NCBI GenBank assembly: GCA_963795835.1
Contig: CAWCJC010000003.1
Location: 248,001-312,000 of the forward strand
DNA from: JALYXI01 sp963795835
Lineage (GTDB): Bacteria > Acidobacteriota > Terriglobia > Bryobacterales > Bryobacteraceae
Length of the DNA stretch: 64,000 nt
Reading direction: 5' to 3'
Position 1 is the first letter of the stretch; every line of letters begins with the position of its first letter. The notes under the pieces were generated by a model, which ran no database searches, was not told the origin of the DNA, and saw only the letters and a list, made by a program, of their open reading frames with translations. The position numbers and the translations under genes are program-made. Of this stretch, positions 36,217 through 44,875 are shown piece by piece.

Positions 36217-37497
36217 TCAGCCAGCCTTTTCGAGCAGGGTAAGACTGATCTTTTGTGAGGTTACCATGTCACGCGTAACCGTAAAGTCACGAACCTTCTT
36301 GTAAGAAGGGATGTAATACATCAAGTCTAGCATTAGCTCCTCCAGGATCATCCGGAGGCCGCGAGCTCCGACTTTGCGCTCCATTGCAAGCACGGCAATG
36401 GCATCGAGCGCGTCGTCGGCGAATTTCAGGCGTACATTTTCGAATTCAAAGAGCTTTTGATACTGCTTAATAATCGCGTTCTTAGGTTTGGTGAGGATTT
36501 GAATAAGGGCGTTCTTATCCAGTTCATCCAGGGTGGCGATCACCGGGATCCGGCCGATAAATTCCGGAATAAAGCCGAACTTCAACAAGTCAGCCGGTTG
36601 TAGTTGCTGAAGCAGTTCGTTATCGCGGTGGGCTGTGATTCCGATGGTACCCTTACCATGCGCACCCAGCGGGGTCGGCTCTTCGAGGAAGCCAATGGAG
36701 CGTTTTCCGACGCGACGGGAAATGACTTTGTCCAGCCCGATGAACGCACCGCCGCAAATAAAAAGGATATTCGAGGTATCAATCGGGGTAAATTCCTGAT
36801 GCGGATGCTTGCGGCCGCCTTGGGGCGGAACGTTGGCGATTGTCCCTTCTAGAATCTTCAGGAGCGCCTGCTGGACACCCTCGCCCGAAACATCGCGGGT
36901 GATGGAGGGATTTTCGTCTTTGCGACAAATCTTATCAATTTCGTCAATATAAATAATGCCGTTTTGAGCTTTCTGCACATCGCCATCGGCGGCCTGCAGT
37001 AATTTCAAAATTATATTTTCGACGTCCTCACCGACATAACCGGCTTCGGTGAGAGTGGTGGCATCAACAATCGCGAACGGAACATCAAGGATGCGGGCCA
37101 GGGTCTGCGCCATCAAAGTCTTGCCCGTGCCGGTAGGCCCAATCAACATGATGTTCGACTTCGAGAGTTCGACGTCGGAGTTACGCATCTTGTTCATATG
37201 GATGCGCTTGCAGTGGTTGTAAACCGCGACGGCCAGCTTTTTCTTAGTCGCGTCCTGCCCAATCACGTATTGATCGAGGAACTCCTTTACTTCGAGCGGC
37301 TTGGGAAGCTTTTGGGGACCGGCGGACGGCTGATCTGTCTTGTCATCATCAAGAATCGAGTTGCAGACCCCGATGCATTCATCGCAAATGAACGCACGCG
37401 GGTAATCACTGGGCGAGGAGATTAGCTTCCCAACGACATCCTGGCTTTTATGGCAGAAAGAACAGCGGAGGGTATCATCGGTTCCAGCACGCTTCAC
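36217..37497 (-). CDS. clpX: ClpX, ATPase subunit of ClpXP
   Basis: 426 aa from a GTG preceded by AAAAGGAG at a good spacing. The N-terminal zinc finger (RCSFCHKSQ and FICDECIGVC) is followed by the AAA+ domain with Walker A GPTGTGKT, IIYIDEIDKI (Walker B), the GYVGEDVE pore-type loop and a VGARGLRMILE sensor region. ClpX unfolds substrates for the ClpP peptidase. clpP is not next to it: only 134 non-coding bases separate it from tig. Confidence 0.97.
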   Translation of the reverse strand: MKRAGTDDTLRCSFCHKSQDVVGKLISSPSDYPRAFICDECIGVCNSILDDDKTDQPSAGPQKLPKPLEVKEFLDQYVIGQDATKKKLAVAVYNHCKRIHMNKMRNSDVELSKSNIMLIGPTGTGKTLMAQTLARILDVPFAIVDATTLTEAGYVGEDVENIILKLLQAADGDVQKAQNGIIYIDEIDKICRKDENPSITRDVSGEGVQQALLKILEGTIANVPPQGGRKHPHQEFTPIDTSNILFICGGAFIGLDKVISRRVGKRSIGFLEEPTPLGAHGKGTIGITAHRDNELLQQLQPADLLKFGFIPEFIGRIPVIATLDELDKNALIQILTKPKNAIIKQYQKLFEFENVRLKFADDALDAIAVLAMERKVGARGLRMILEELMLDLMYYIPSYKKVRDFTVTRDMVTSQKISLTLLEKAG

Positions 37498-37631
37498 TCA
37501 GATCTCCTTTTGTGCCGCAAATTTCGCGACAGGCTCGGGCGCAAGGGTCGAAAACTTAACAAACAGTAACCACCTCCATTATTACCTGAAGTGGAATCGT
37601 AATCAACGGCTGAAGTTCGGACTGCGCTTTT

Positions 37632-38897
37632 TTAAGCCGCGGCGGACTTTTCCGCGTTATCAAACAAGAACTGCAGGGTCTTGCTGGTTTGAATGTGGGA
37701 TGCGATCCGATCGAGAGTGCCGTTCTTTTGGAGTTTTGGGCGGAGGGACAGCACGGGTTCGCGCTCTTGGCGCGCCATGCGCTCCACTTCGCGATCCACC
37801 TCTTCGTTTGAGGCGAAGATGGATTCACGCTGGGAGACGGCTCCCAGCAGGAGAGAGGCCTTGACCTCGCGAACGGCGCGATCGTGCTGTGTTTCTTTAA
37901 TCTTTTCCCAATCCAGCTTGATGGATTCGGGATCGATCCCATCGGCCGCCAAAGAGCGGAGACTTTGTTCCAGGCGATTGCGGATCTGTTGATCCACGAA
38001 GACTGTGGGGACCGGGAATTCGTGGGAATCAACAAGCGAATCGACCAGCTTGTTTTTCGCGACTTCCTGGGCTTCGGCTTGTTTTTGGGCCAGGAGACTT
38101 TTTCGAACTGCATCGCGGAATTCGTCTACGGTTCGGTAGTCGCCAAGATCCTGCGCGAATTCATCGTTTAGCTCAGGCAGTTCCTTGCGGCGAACTCCCT
38201 TCACAACACAGTGGAAGCGAACGGTCTTGCCGGCGAGTTTGGTTTGGCCGTAATCTTCGGGATAAGTAACCTCGAAATCCTTTTCTTCGCCGGGAGACAT
38301 CCCTCTGAGATTTTCGGAAAATCCCTCCAGGGTATCCTTCCCGCCCACTTCGATGGTGATTTCGTCAGTTTTCACGGGTTCGTCCACGCCGCTGATGCTT
38401 TCCAGTGAGATGACGGCGAAATCGCCGTCGTTTAGCGGTCGTGGCTCTTCGTTCGCGTATGTGCTTTTGCTGTCGCGAATCTGGTCGATGCGGGTAGCAA
38501 TTTCCTGGTCCGTGACTTCGGGGTCTGAGTATTCGACTTTCATGCCCCGATATTGACCCAACTCGATATCGGGAGCGACCTCGAATTCCGCTTTGAACCG
38601 GATGGGTTCTCCGGCGTGGAAGTGAACGTCAACGATGTCGGGCCGGGCGACGGGCCGAAGTTTTTGCTCCTTGAGTTGCTCATCGAGGAACTGGGGTACA
38701 AGATTCTCAAAAACCTGTTGACGGATATCGCCTTCGAAATGCCTGCGAATCATGGTCGCGGGAGCTTTTCCGGGACGAAAACCGGGAATCTTCGCGCGCT
38801 TCTGGAACGATTCGACAGCCTTTGCTGTTTCCCGGTCGACGGCGTCGACAGGAATTGTGACTTCAAGGGAATGCTTACAGCCTTCTACCAACGCCAA
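37632..38897 (-). CDS. tig: Trigger factor, ribosome-bound chaperone
   Basis: 421 aa from a TTG. The N-terminal ribosome-binding domain holds the GFRPGKAP signature (FQKRAKIPGFRPGKAPATMI). Next is the FKBP-like prolyl isomerase domain (DGDFAVISLES, GFSENLRGMSPGEEKDFEVTYPEDYG). The long helical C-terminal chaperone domain follows. Trigger factor meets nascent chains at the exit tunnel. It heads the tig-clpX-lon-engB-rho block. Confidence 0.95.
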   Translation of the reverse strand: MALVEGCKHSLEVTIPVDAVDRETAKAVESFQKRAKIPGFRPGKAPATMIRRHFEGDIRQQVFENLVPQFLDEQLKEQKLRPVARPDIVDVHFHAGEPIRFKAEFEVAPDIELGQYRGMKVEYSDPEVTDQEIATRIDQIRDSKSTYANEEPRPLNDGDFAVISLESISGVDEPVKTDEITIEVGGKDTLEGFSENLRGMSPGEEKDFEVTYPEDYGQTKLAGKTVRFHCVVKGVRRKELPELNDEFAQDLGDYRTVDEFRDAVRKSLLAQKQAEAQEVAKNKLVDSLVDSHEFPVPTVFVDQQIRNRLEQSLRSLAADGIDPESIKLDWEKIKETQHDRAVREVKASLLLGAVSQRESIFASNEEVDREVERMARQEREPVLSLRPKLQKNGTLDRIASHIQTSKTLQFLFDNAEKSAAA

Positions 38898-38957
38898 TTC
38901 AGATTTACCTCAGGGGATTAGGGAACTAAACCTCAGGATAACATTCCGGTCAAAGAG

Positions 38958-39695
38958 CTAGAGGGTGCGGAGGTGGAAGCCGCCGTCCACATTGAGGACC
39001 TGTCCTGTGGAGTAGTCCAGATGGCCGTCGGCGATTGCGCGAACTGCTTCGGCGACATCGGATCCCTCACCCATACGGCGCTGGGGGAGCAGGCCGGAGG
39101 CGATCCGTTCTTCGTAGACCTGTTCCACTTTCGCGATCATGTCGGTGCGAATGATGCCTGGACGGATTTCAAAAACCTGGACGTTCTTGTCGGCGAGGCG
39201 GGCGGCCCACAGCGCGACGGACATGCTGAGGGCAGCTTTCGAGATGCAATATTCGGCGCGGTTCACGGAAGCGGTGTAGGAAGAAATGGAGGTGATGAAA
39301 ACAATCCGGCCGGAGCCTTGCGCAAGCATCACGCGGGCGGCGAGTTGGGTGAGGAAATGGGGGCCGCGAAGATTGACCGAGATCAACTCGTCGAAGCTTT
39401 CGGCCGTGCTGTCGAGGATGTCGCGCCGTTCGCGCGGCGCTATGCCGGCATTATTGACAAGGAGATCGAGGCGGCCATGCTGTTCGAGAGTCGAAGCGAT
39501 CAGCGCCTGGCGATCGGCTTCGGCAGAGACATCGCAGGAGGCGATGAAACAGCCGGTTTCCTTAGCTAAGGATTCGGCGGCATCGAGGCGGCCGCGATAG
39601 GTTGCAACCACCGTGTGAGTCTTCGAGAGTTCGGTCGCGATGGCGCGCCCGATGCCGCGGCTGGCACCTGTGACGACGGCTACGGGTTTTGCCAC
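38958..39695 (-). CDS. SDR oxidoreductase, 3-ketoacyl-ACP reductase-like
   Basis: 245 aa classical short-chain dehydrogenase. The NAD(P) site TGASRGIGRAIA is at the N-terminus, LVNNAGI follows at ~85, a catalytic Ser lies in FITSISSYT and the active-site pair Y-x3-K is in AEYCISKAALS. The C-terminal VLNVDGGFHLRTL is typical of FabG-like enzymes. The exact substrate is unknown. It ends just before tig upstream of a 60-base gap and directly follows the next gene on the same strand. Confidence 0.88.
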   Translation of the reverse strand: MAKPVAVVTGASRGIGRAIATELSKTHTVVATYRGRLDAAESLAKETGCFIASCDVSAEADRQALIASTLEQHGRLDLLVNNAGIAPRERRDILDSTAESFDELISVNLRGPHFLTQLAARVMLAQGSGRIVFITSISSYTASVNRAEYCISKAALSMSVALWAARLADKNVQVFEIRPGIIRTDMIAKVEQVYEERIASGLLPQRRMGEGSDVAEAVRAIADGHLDYSTGQVLNVDGGFHLRTL

Positions 39696-40475
39696 CTAAG
39701 CGCGGATGCCGTAAGCGAGCGTGAATACCAGGCGCGTTTCAGAAGGAATTCTTACCCGTTGCCCGTGCCCTAGTTCCTGTGCACCGGTGCCCACCGCGGC
39801 TCCGGACCCGGCACCGATTGCCGCGCCTCTGCCGCCGCCCGCAATTCCGCCGATGATGGCTCCAAGAGCAGCGGTTCCGCCGATCACTCCGGCGCTGCGG
39901 GCTCCGCGTGAACTGCTTTCCTTGATGACATCCTGCGTGGAAATCTCTACTGGACGGCCATTGATGTCGATCGAAGTCAGGATCAGTTTGAGAATCGTGC
40001 GGCCTTGGATTTTGCCGGACTTCTGATCTTCCACAAGACGGGCACTCACATTTGCGCCGCGCGAAATCACGGTTTCACCATTCACGATCACAGGCTCATC
40101 GAGGCTGGCGCGATACGTGTCGCCGATCCGCGAGTTTTCGGAATCGACGGAATCGATCATCCGAACAGTGAGTTGAGTGCCGGCGGGAATATCGTATCCG
40201 CCGACTTGAGCGGGAGGGGGAGTATTCGAAGGAGGTCTCGAGGACGAGTAGGCACCCTCCGGACGAGGACGATCGTAGGACTTTTGGCCGAATTGAACTC
40301 CCGCTACGGTGTCGATGGGGAATGTATCGACGCGACTGCCGATATCCATTCGAATCTCCCGGGCAGTGCCGCCGAGAAAGGTGCCTTCGACGATCATGCC
40401 GTTGCGCAACGTGAGCGTATCCGCGAAAAGACTGGAGGCGGTAGTAAGGAGAATGAGGCTTTTCGTTATCGTCAT
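39696..40475 (-). CDS. Exported protein with glycine-zipper C-terminus, function unknown
   Basis: 259 aa from the ATG at 40475, which gives a good signal peptide (MTITKSLILLTTASSLFAD). Residues ~20-70 (TLTLRNGMIVEGTFLGGTAREIRMD) resemble the small beta-barrel repeats of acidobacterial envelope proteins. A middle domain (IPAGTQLTVRMIDSVDSENSRIGDTYRASLDEPV) resembles the TraF/BamE-like 'conjugal transfer' segment seen in many Acidobacteria. The glycine zipper AALGAIIGGIAGGGRGAAIGAGSGAAVG suggests membrane or oligomer packing. No function can be assigned. Confidence 0.7.
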   Translation of the reverse strand: MTITKSLILLTTASSLFADTLTLRNGMIVEGTFLGGTAREIRMDIGSRVDTFPIDTVAGVQFGQKSYDRPRPEGAYSSSRPPSNTPPPAQVGGYDIPAGTQLTVRMIDSVDSENSRIGDTYRASLDEPVIVNGETVISRGANVSARLVEDQKSGKIQGRTILKLILTSIDINGRPVEISTQDVIKESSSRGARSAGVIGGTAALGAIIGGIAGGGRGAAIGAGSGAAVGTGAQELGHGQRVRIPSETRLVFTLAYGIRA

Positions 40476-40504
40476 AAGAACTCTGAGTTTCCGACGCCCA
40501 TGGA

Positions 40505-41359
40505 TCAAGCAGCGTTTCGTTTTTTGAAAGTGGAGGCGAGGGAACGGGCAATGCCCTTACCCTTTTCGAGCGCAAGCGCATAAGCATCGCGATTCTCCTG
40601 CCGGTTCATGGTGCTGCCCGTCCGGTGAAGCCGCTCCAGACCGAGTCCGAGCACGTAAGTTCCGGCGAATGCAATGGCCGCTTTAGGAATCAAGCCGCCC
40701 CCCAGGGGAATTTTGCCGATTAGTTCGCGAGCAATGGCGCGCCAGCCAAACGCACTCGCGGCAATGGTGGCGAGTTCCATCTTCTGCTCCGCATAACCGA
40801 TGGGTTTGCCATTTGCAGCTGCGATCAGGAATGCCATTCGAACCTGATTAATGGTGAGGAACGCAGTATCGCTGGCGAACTCCCCGACCGACCAAGGGAG
40901 TTCGAGCAAATTCGGGACTACGTTCGGGAGCGCGGTAACCAGCGAGAACATCGCGTTTTCCTTAGCCGTCCGCTGAATGATCCGGGTGAGCACTGTTTGG
41001 CGAAAGACAGGAAACTGACGGGCCAGTGGAATTTCCAGATCAGGTTTCGCATCGAGGACGGCGTTCACCGAAGTATCGGGACTTTGGGTGGAGAAGAAAA
41101 ACGCGGATGCGGGACAGGGCGAGTCTTCAGAGCAGAACACCACATCATGCAGATCCAAAGCGGAGTTTGCGTTCATGCGATGAATATGCGCGGAGGAAGC
41201 CGGCCCAATGCTCGTCAGGAAATTCTCAAGCGCCAGGTAACCGGCCTCCGTCGCCGCAGAAATTCCGACCGAAACGGTGCGTTCGGCTTGCTGGCGCACG
41301 TCGGCCGGATTCAGCTGTGTGAGAGCCTTCTTGAAATCCTTAATCAAATTTATGGACAT
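40505..41359 (-). CDS. DUF697-like membrane-associated protein, function unknown
   Basis: 284 aa. The C-terminal half (MAFLIAAANGKPIGYAEQKMELATIAASAFGWRAIARELIGKIPLGGGLIPKAAIAFAGTYVLG) resembles DUF697, the membrane domain that often follows GTPase domains. No GTPase motif is present in its N-terminal half, which instead has a helical segment and HDVVFCSEDSPCP. It lies 18 bases downstream of a PEP-CTERM gene, between that gene and a glycine-zipper protein. Function unknown; the DUF697 resemblance is by eye. Confidence 0.65.
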   Translation of the reverse strand: MSINLIKDFKKALTQLNPADVRQQAERTVSVGISAATEAGYLALENFLTSIGPASSAHIHRMNANSALDLHDVVFCSEDSPCPASAFFFSTQSPDTSVNAVLDAKPDLEIPLARQFPVFRQTVLTRIIQRTAKENAMFSLVTALPNVVPNLLELPWSVGEFASDTAFLTINQVRMAFLIAAANGKPIGYAEQKMELATIAASAFGWRAIARELIGKIPLGGGLIPKAAIAFAGTYVLGLGLERLHRTGSTMNRQENRDAYALALEKGKGIARSLASTFKKRNAA

Positions 41360-41377
41360 ACCCTCTCCCGAATCATT

Positions 41378-42043
41378 TTAAGTCTTCAAAATACGCCTCC
41401 GGTGGAGCACTTTTGTGGCAAATCCGGCCAGCAAGAGACCGCTCCCGATTAGAATGGCGGGCGAGGGCTCCGGAGCGCCCACGGCTGCAAGGCTCGAATT
41501 GGGAGCAAGGACGGTGAGGAACTCCTGAACTTGACCCGTTCTCAAAACCGGCCCTTCATTGGTGATCACCCGAAAGTTATCGTAGTTCAGCGTCATGTAA
41601 TTCAGCTGCGCCTGCTGCAGCCAGTAGTTGGAGGTCGGGGTGGGGGCTTGCTGAGGATTGAAAATCTGCCAAATGGTGGCGTGAATGTCCGCCCATTGAG
41701 AGGTGGACTGCTGCGCGAATTGCGTGTCAAGCCAGCCAATTTCCTGGTACTTGGTGAGAGCGTTCGACTCGCCTCCGTAACGGGTTTGACTCAGGTCCGA
41801 ACCGGGCGTGATCCGGCTCAAATTGGCCTGCCAGGTTTGCCCAAAATTGACGTCATTGACAAAGTCATCGCAGAACAGGGATACGTTCTGACTTGCCAAT
41901 TGTCCGTAATACTCGCCGATGTAGACTCCGAAAGCGTTGGCGCCATTGACTCCCGTGAAGGTGGCTTGGATGGTCGATGCAAGCCCTGGAGACGCGGCGA
42001 GAGCGCCGCCGACGACAAGGCGTAAAAGTAGATTGATTCTCAT
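41378..42043 (-). CDS. PEP-CTERM sorting-signal protein
   Basis: 221 aa from the ATG at 42043; a GTG six bases upstream is possible. A signal peptide (RINLLLRLVVGGALAASPGLA) is followed by a ~160-residue secreted domain, then the PEP-CTERM tail: PEP, a transmembrane stretch (SPAILIGSGLLLAGFAT) and a basic end (HRRR). Such proteins are sorted by exosortase and occur in bacteria that make extracellular polysaccharide. No exosortase gene is visible here. The domain has a GVYIGEYYG-type N-terminus and a C-D-D-F motif; function unknown. Confidence 0.85.
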   Translation of the reverse strand: MRINLLLRLVVGGALAASPGLASTIQATFTGVNGANAFGVYIGEYYGQLASQNVSLFCDDFVNDVNFGQTWQANLSRITPGSDLSQTRYGGESNALTKYQEIGWLDTQFAQQSTSQWADIHATIWQIFNPQQAPTPTSNYWLQQAQLNYMTLNYDNFRVITNEGPVLRTGQVQEFLTVLAPNSSLAAVGAPEPSPAILIGSGLLLAGFATKVLHRRRILKT

Positions 42044-42134
42044 GGACACGAATCGGAAGCCGTGGCCGAAAACTTTAGGATCTGGGTGTAAGAGGCTTTC
42101 TAAGGCCCTGAAGAGGAGACTTTAGAAATTTGGA

Positions 42135-42161
42135 AAAGAAAAAAGGGGCGTGAACCGCCCC
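42135..42161 (-). terminator. Rho-independent terminator after tRNA-Leu
   Basis: GGGGCG / CGCCCC with a 5-base loop (stem 42145-42150 and 42156-42161). On the minus strand it is followed by a CTTTTTTCTTTTCC tract. It ends the transcript coming from the tRNA-Leu gene and whatever lies upstream of it. Confidence 0.75.
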
Positions 42162-42175
42162 AAAAGGAGAAAAGA

Positions 42176-42262
<87 letters not shown>

Positions 42263-42276
42263 TTACGAGAAGAAGT

Positions 42277-43206
42277 CTACCAGATCTGGTTTAGAACTTC
42301 AGCCAGGTGGTAGCCCGCCTTTGCCAACTGTTCTTCAACGATAGGGGCAGCGGCTTCCTGATAGGCGCTATCGATTTTGATGTGAAGATCTGTATATCTC
42401 TGGGCGTGATCCTTGCAGGTGGCTGCCGGATCAAAAGCTTCGGCGGTCACTTTGGGTTCGAGTTTTCCGTAAACATATTTCTGAGCGAGCTCGTGTGACT
42501 CTCTCGCCCAGCCGTCAAAATCGATGCCGTGCTTGGTCCAGTCTTTGTATTTTGAACCGAATTTCGCGTCAAGAGACCGGGCGACATCCGGAACTGCGGC
42601 GCCTTGGAGAAGCAGGTCCCGGTTCACGATCATGCCGTCCCAGATGCTGTGGAGATTAGTAATTTTCGGATCCGCGAAGAACTGAGCGGGCGTGCAGTTT
42701 CCGCCCTGATCGTTGTTGGCCGTGGTGTGAAGCGGTTGATGAAGGTCGCCGACAAGATGGATGAGATAGCGGAGGGCGGTTGCTCTTTCGGTGTCGCTCT
42801 CTTTGCTGTCATGAAGAATATTGAGGTTGTAGCGTAGTGCGCTTAGAATGCAGCCCGTGCGATCTTGATCGTTGTTCAGAGGGCCCACAGGTTTGCACCA
42901 TTGTTCGATGTCGCCTTTCTTTTGACCGAGTGGAATATCCATGTAGTGCCAGGAGCCGGTACGATCCGATTTCTTGACGTCGTCGGCCCAGGTGGAGGCA
43001 TCCGCCATAAGATCGGCGGGACCATTCTGGCATCCCCGGCGAGTGGCGGGATCGACAGGTTGCGATTTCAGAAGCGCGTTAACGCCGGCGAGGGCGGCTG
43101 GAGAAAGATGACTTTCAGAAATTAGGGCGACAATCTGGTGACCTTCGCACCACCAAGCGGAGGCCGGGGAGGCGAGGAGCAGAGCAAGAAACCACAAACG
43201 AATCAT
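42277..43206 (-). CDS. S1/P1-type secreted nuclease
   Basis: 309 aa. The signal peptide ends at AWWCEGHQ, giving the mature N-terminal Trp that binds zinc in this family. Other zinc-site segments are WHYMDIP and HLVGDLHQPLH, followed by NLHSIWD, and together these make up the tri-zinc site. S1/P1 nucleases hydrolyse single-stranded nucleic acids. The ATG overlaps the ThuA-like stop (ATGA), so it is in that operon. The tRNA-Leu gene follows 14 bases downstream. Confidence 0.93.
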   Translation of the reverse strand: MIRLWFLALLLASPASAWWCEGHQIVALISESHLSPAALAGVNALLKSQPVDPATRRGCQNGPADLMADASTWADDVKKSDRTGSWHYMDIPLGQKKGDIEQWCKPVGPLNNDQDRTGCILSALRYNLNILHDSKESDTERATALRYLIHLVGDLHQPLHTTANNDQGGNCTPAQFFADPKITNLHSIWDGMIVNRDLLLQGAAVPDVARSLDAKFGSKYKDWTKHGIDFDGWARESHELAQKYVYGKLEPKVTAEAFDPAATCKDHAQRYTDLHIKIDSAYQEAAAPIVEEQLAKAGYHLAEVLNQIW

Positions 43207-44030
43207 TTCGAAGCTCGGTCGCCCAACGGGGTGGCATCACCCGGAACCAGCCCCATGGCCCACTTGATTGCTTCGAGCCACATTTGCTGGATATCTTTGC
43301 GGTCGAGCACGGCATTTTCGTGGCCCAGCGAGGAATAAAACACGCGGCCCTTGCCGTAGTTTTTGGCCCAGGTTACGGCGAAATCGCCATCCTCGCGATG
43401 AATTCTCTTATTGCTCATATCAACGGAGCTGGTATCGAGACTCATCAAGACGCGTACGTCTTTGCGCGAATAGTCCCGGAACTGATAAATTTCATCGTTC
43501 AAGGTGATGGAGTCGCCAAATTGCTTCATGCCCGGAAACGCCTTGTCTTCAATTTTGATTTTGACCTGCTGATGCCAGGGGTGGTCATTGAAGTAGCCGC
43601 CGATCATTTGGCCGTACTCCGGCCATTTGTAAAAGGTGTCCGTGGCGCTGTGCATCCCGAGAAAGCCTTTGCCATCGTCTTTGATGAAGGAGAGAAACGC
43701 GGCTTTTTGCTCGTCGTTTAGAGCGAGCTCCCCTGTGGTGTAGAAGACAATAGCGTCGAAGTAGTCCAGGTTTTTTGCGTTTTTCGTGAGCTTCTGTTTG
43801 GTGATGAGTTCGGTATCAGTACGGAGAAAAGCATCAAAAAGGCCGGATTCCTGGCCGATTTTGTCGAACATCGCCATGGCGTGGGAAACGGAATCGTGCT
43901 CGAATCCAGCGACCGCGCCGATCACCAGCAACTTCTTCTTCTTGGGAGTTTGCGCGGGAGTTTGCGCCGCTACCGAAAAAGAAAAAAACGAAGCCAATAT
44001 GGAGAGGGCGGCGAATCGGGTCAAGTTCAT
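43203..44030 (-). CDS. Exported ThuA-domain protein
   Basis: 275 aa. A signal peptide (MNLTRFAALSILASFFSFSVAAQ) precedes a flavodoxin/glutamine-amidotransferase-like ThuA fold: KKLLVIGAVAGFEHDSVSHAM, DAIVFYTTGELAL, GFLGMHSATDTFY and HPWHQQVKIKIEDKAFPGM. ThuA-like proteins are linked to sugar (trehalose) utilisation and are common in Acidobacteria and Planctomycetes; the enzymatic reaction is unclear. The stop overlaps the nuclease start, and the upstream SDR ends 25 bases before it. Confidence 0.88.
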   Translation of the reverse strand: MNLTRFAALSILASFFSFSVAAQTPAQTPKKKKLLVIGAVAGFEHDSVSHAMAMFDKIGQESGLFDAFLRTDTELITKQKLTKNAKNLDYFDAIVFYTTGELALNDEQKAAFLSFIKDDGKGFLGMHSATDTFYKWPEYGQMIGGYFNDHPWHQQVKIKIEDKAFPGMKQFGDSITLNDEIYQFRDYSRKDVRVLMSLDTSSVDMSNKRIHREDGDFAVTWAKNYGKGRVFYSSLGHENAVLDRKDIQQMWLEAIKWAMGLVPGDATPLGDRASK

Positions 44031-44055
44031 CTGGAAATCTCCCGCGAGAATTATC

Positions 44056-44863
44056 TCAGGTTTTTAGCCGGCGTAGCGTGTAGGTATCGGGTTTCAGGCT
44101 GTCCTGCTCAAGCCGCTTCAGGTCATCGTTGACATGAATCATTTTTCCGTTGATGTGATTAGATCGGGCGGAGGCCAGGAACAACGCCAAAGCGATCTGA
44201 CGCTCGGCGGAGATACCGCCGGATTTGCGAATTTGTTGCGCGTCGGCAAGTTCCGCGGGGCCAGCCAAATCACCGGCATGGAGGATTTCGTCGGTCATGC
44301 TGGTGTAAGAGCCGCCAGGGGCGAGGCAGTTAACTTGAATGTTGTAGCCATGGACCTCACCCGCAATGCACTCCGCCTAAGCGAACTACCGCGGCTTTAG
44401 AGGCAGCGTAGGGCGCAAAGTTGGGGCGCGCGGTTGCGGCGCCTCCCCCGGTGACAATGATGATTTTGCCTTGGCGGCGCTCAATCATTCCTGGCAGGAC
44501 CGCTCGGATCGCGTTCATCACGCCGAGCACGTTGATATCGAAAGTCTCCTGCCAGCCAGCAGGGTCGGAAGTTGCGAGGGGACCGATTGGTCCCTGAACA
44601 CCCGCTACGGCCACCAGGGCAAAAATATCCGGCATTTGAATGACGGCTTCCTGGAGCTTGGTGAAGTCACGGACATCGGCTACGAAAGAGATTGCCTTCC
44701 CATTGGCATGTTCGATTTCGAGCTGTGCCGCGTTTAATTCCGGGGCGGAGCGGGCAAGCAGGCCCACGTGTGCACCTTTCAATGCAAAGCCGATGGCGAT
44801 GCGTTTTCCAATTCCGCGTCCCGCGCCTGTAACCAGTACCGACTTTCCGGAAAATTCAGCCAA
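44056..44863 (-). CDS. SDR oxidoreductase (frame broken once)
   Basis: About 268 aa when read across a break near 44377. The first frame has TGAGRGIGKRIAIGFALKGAHVGLLAR, AVAGVQGPIGP and the active-site Y-x3-K in APYAASKAAVVRL, then ends early at 44357. The second frame continues AECIAGEVHGYNIQVNCLAPGGSYTSMTDEIL, the normal continuation of a classical SDR, to 44056. One extra G in minus-strand ttaggcgg explains the break. The NAD-binding and catalytic residues are intact. Substrate unknown. It lies between the His/Met-rich protein and the ThuA-like gene. Confidence 0.82.
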
Positions 44864-44875
44864 GTTTTCCCACAG

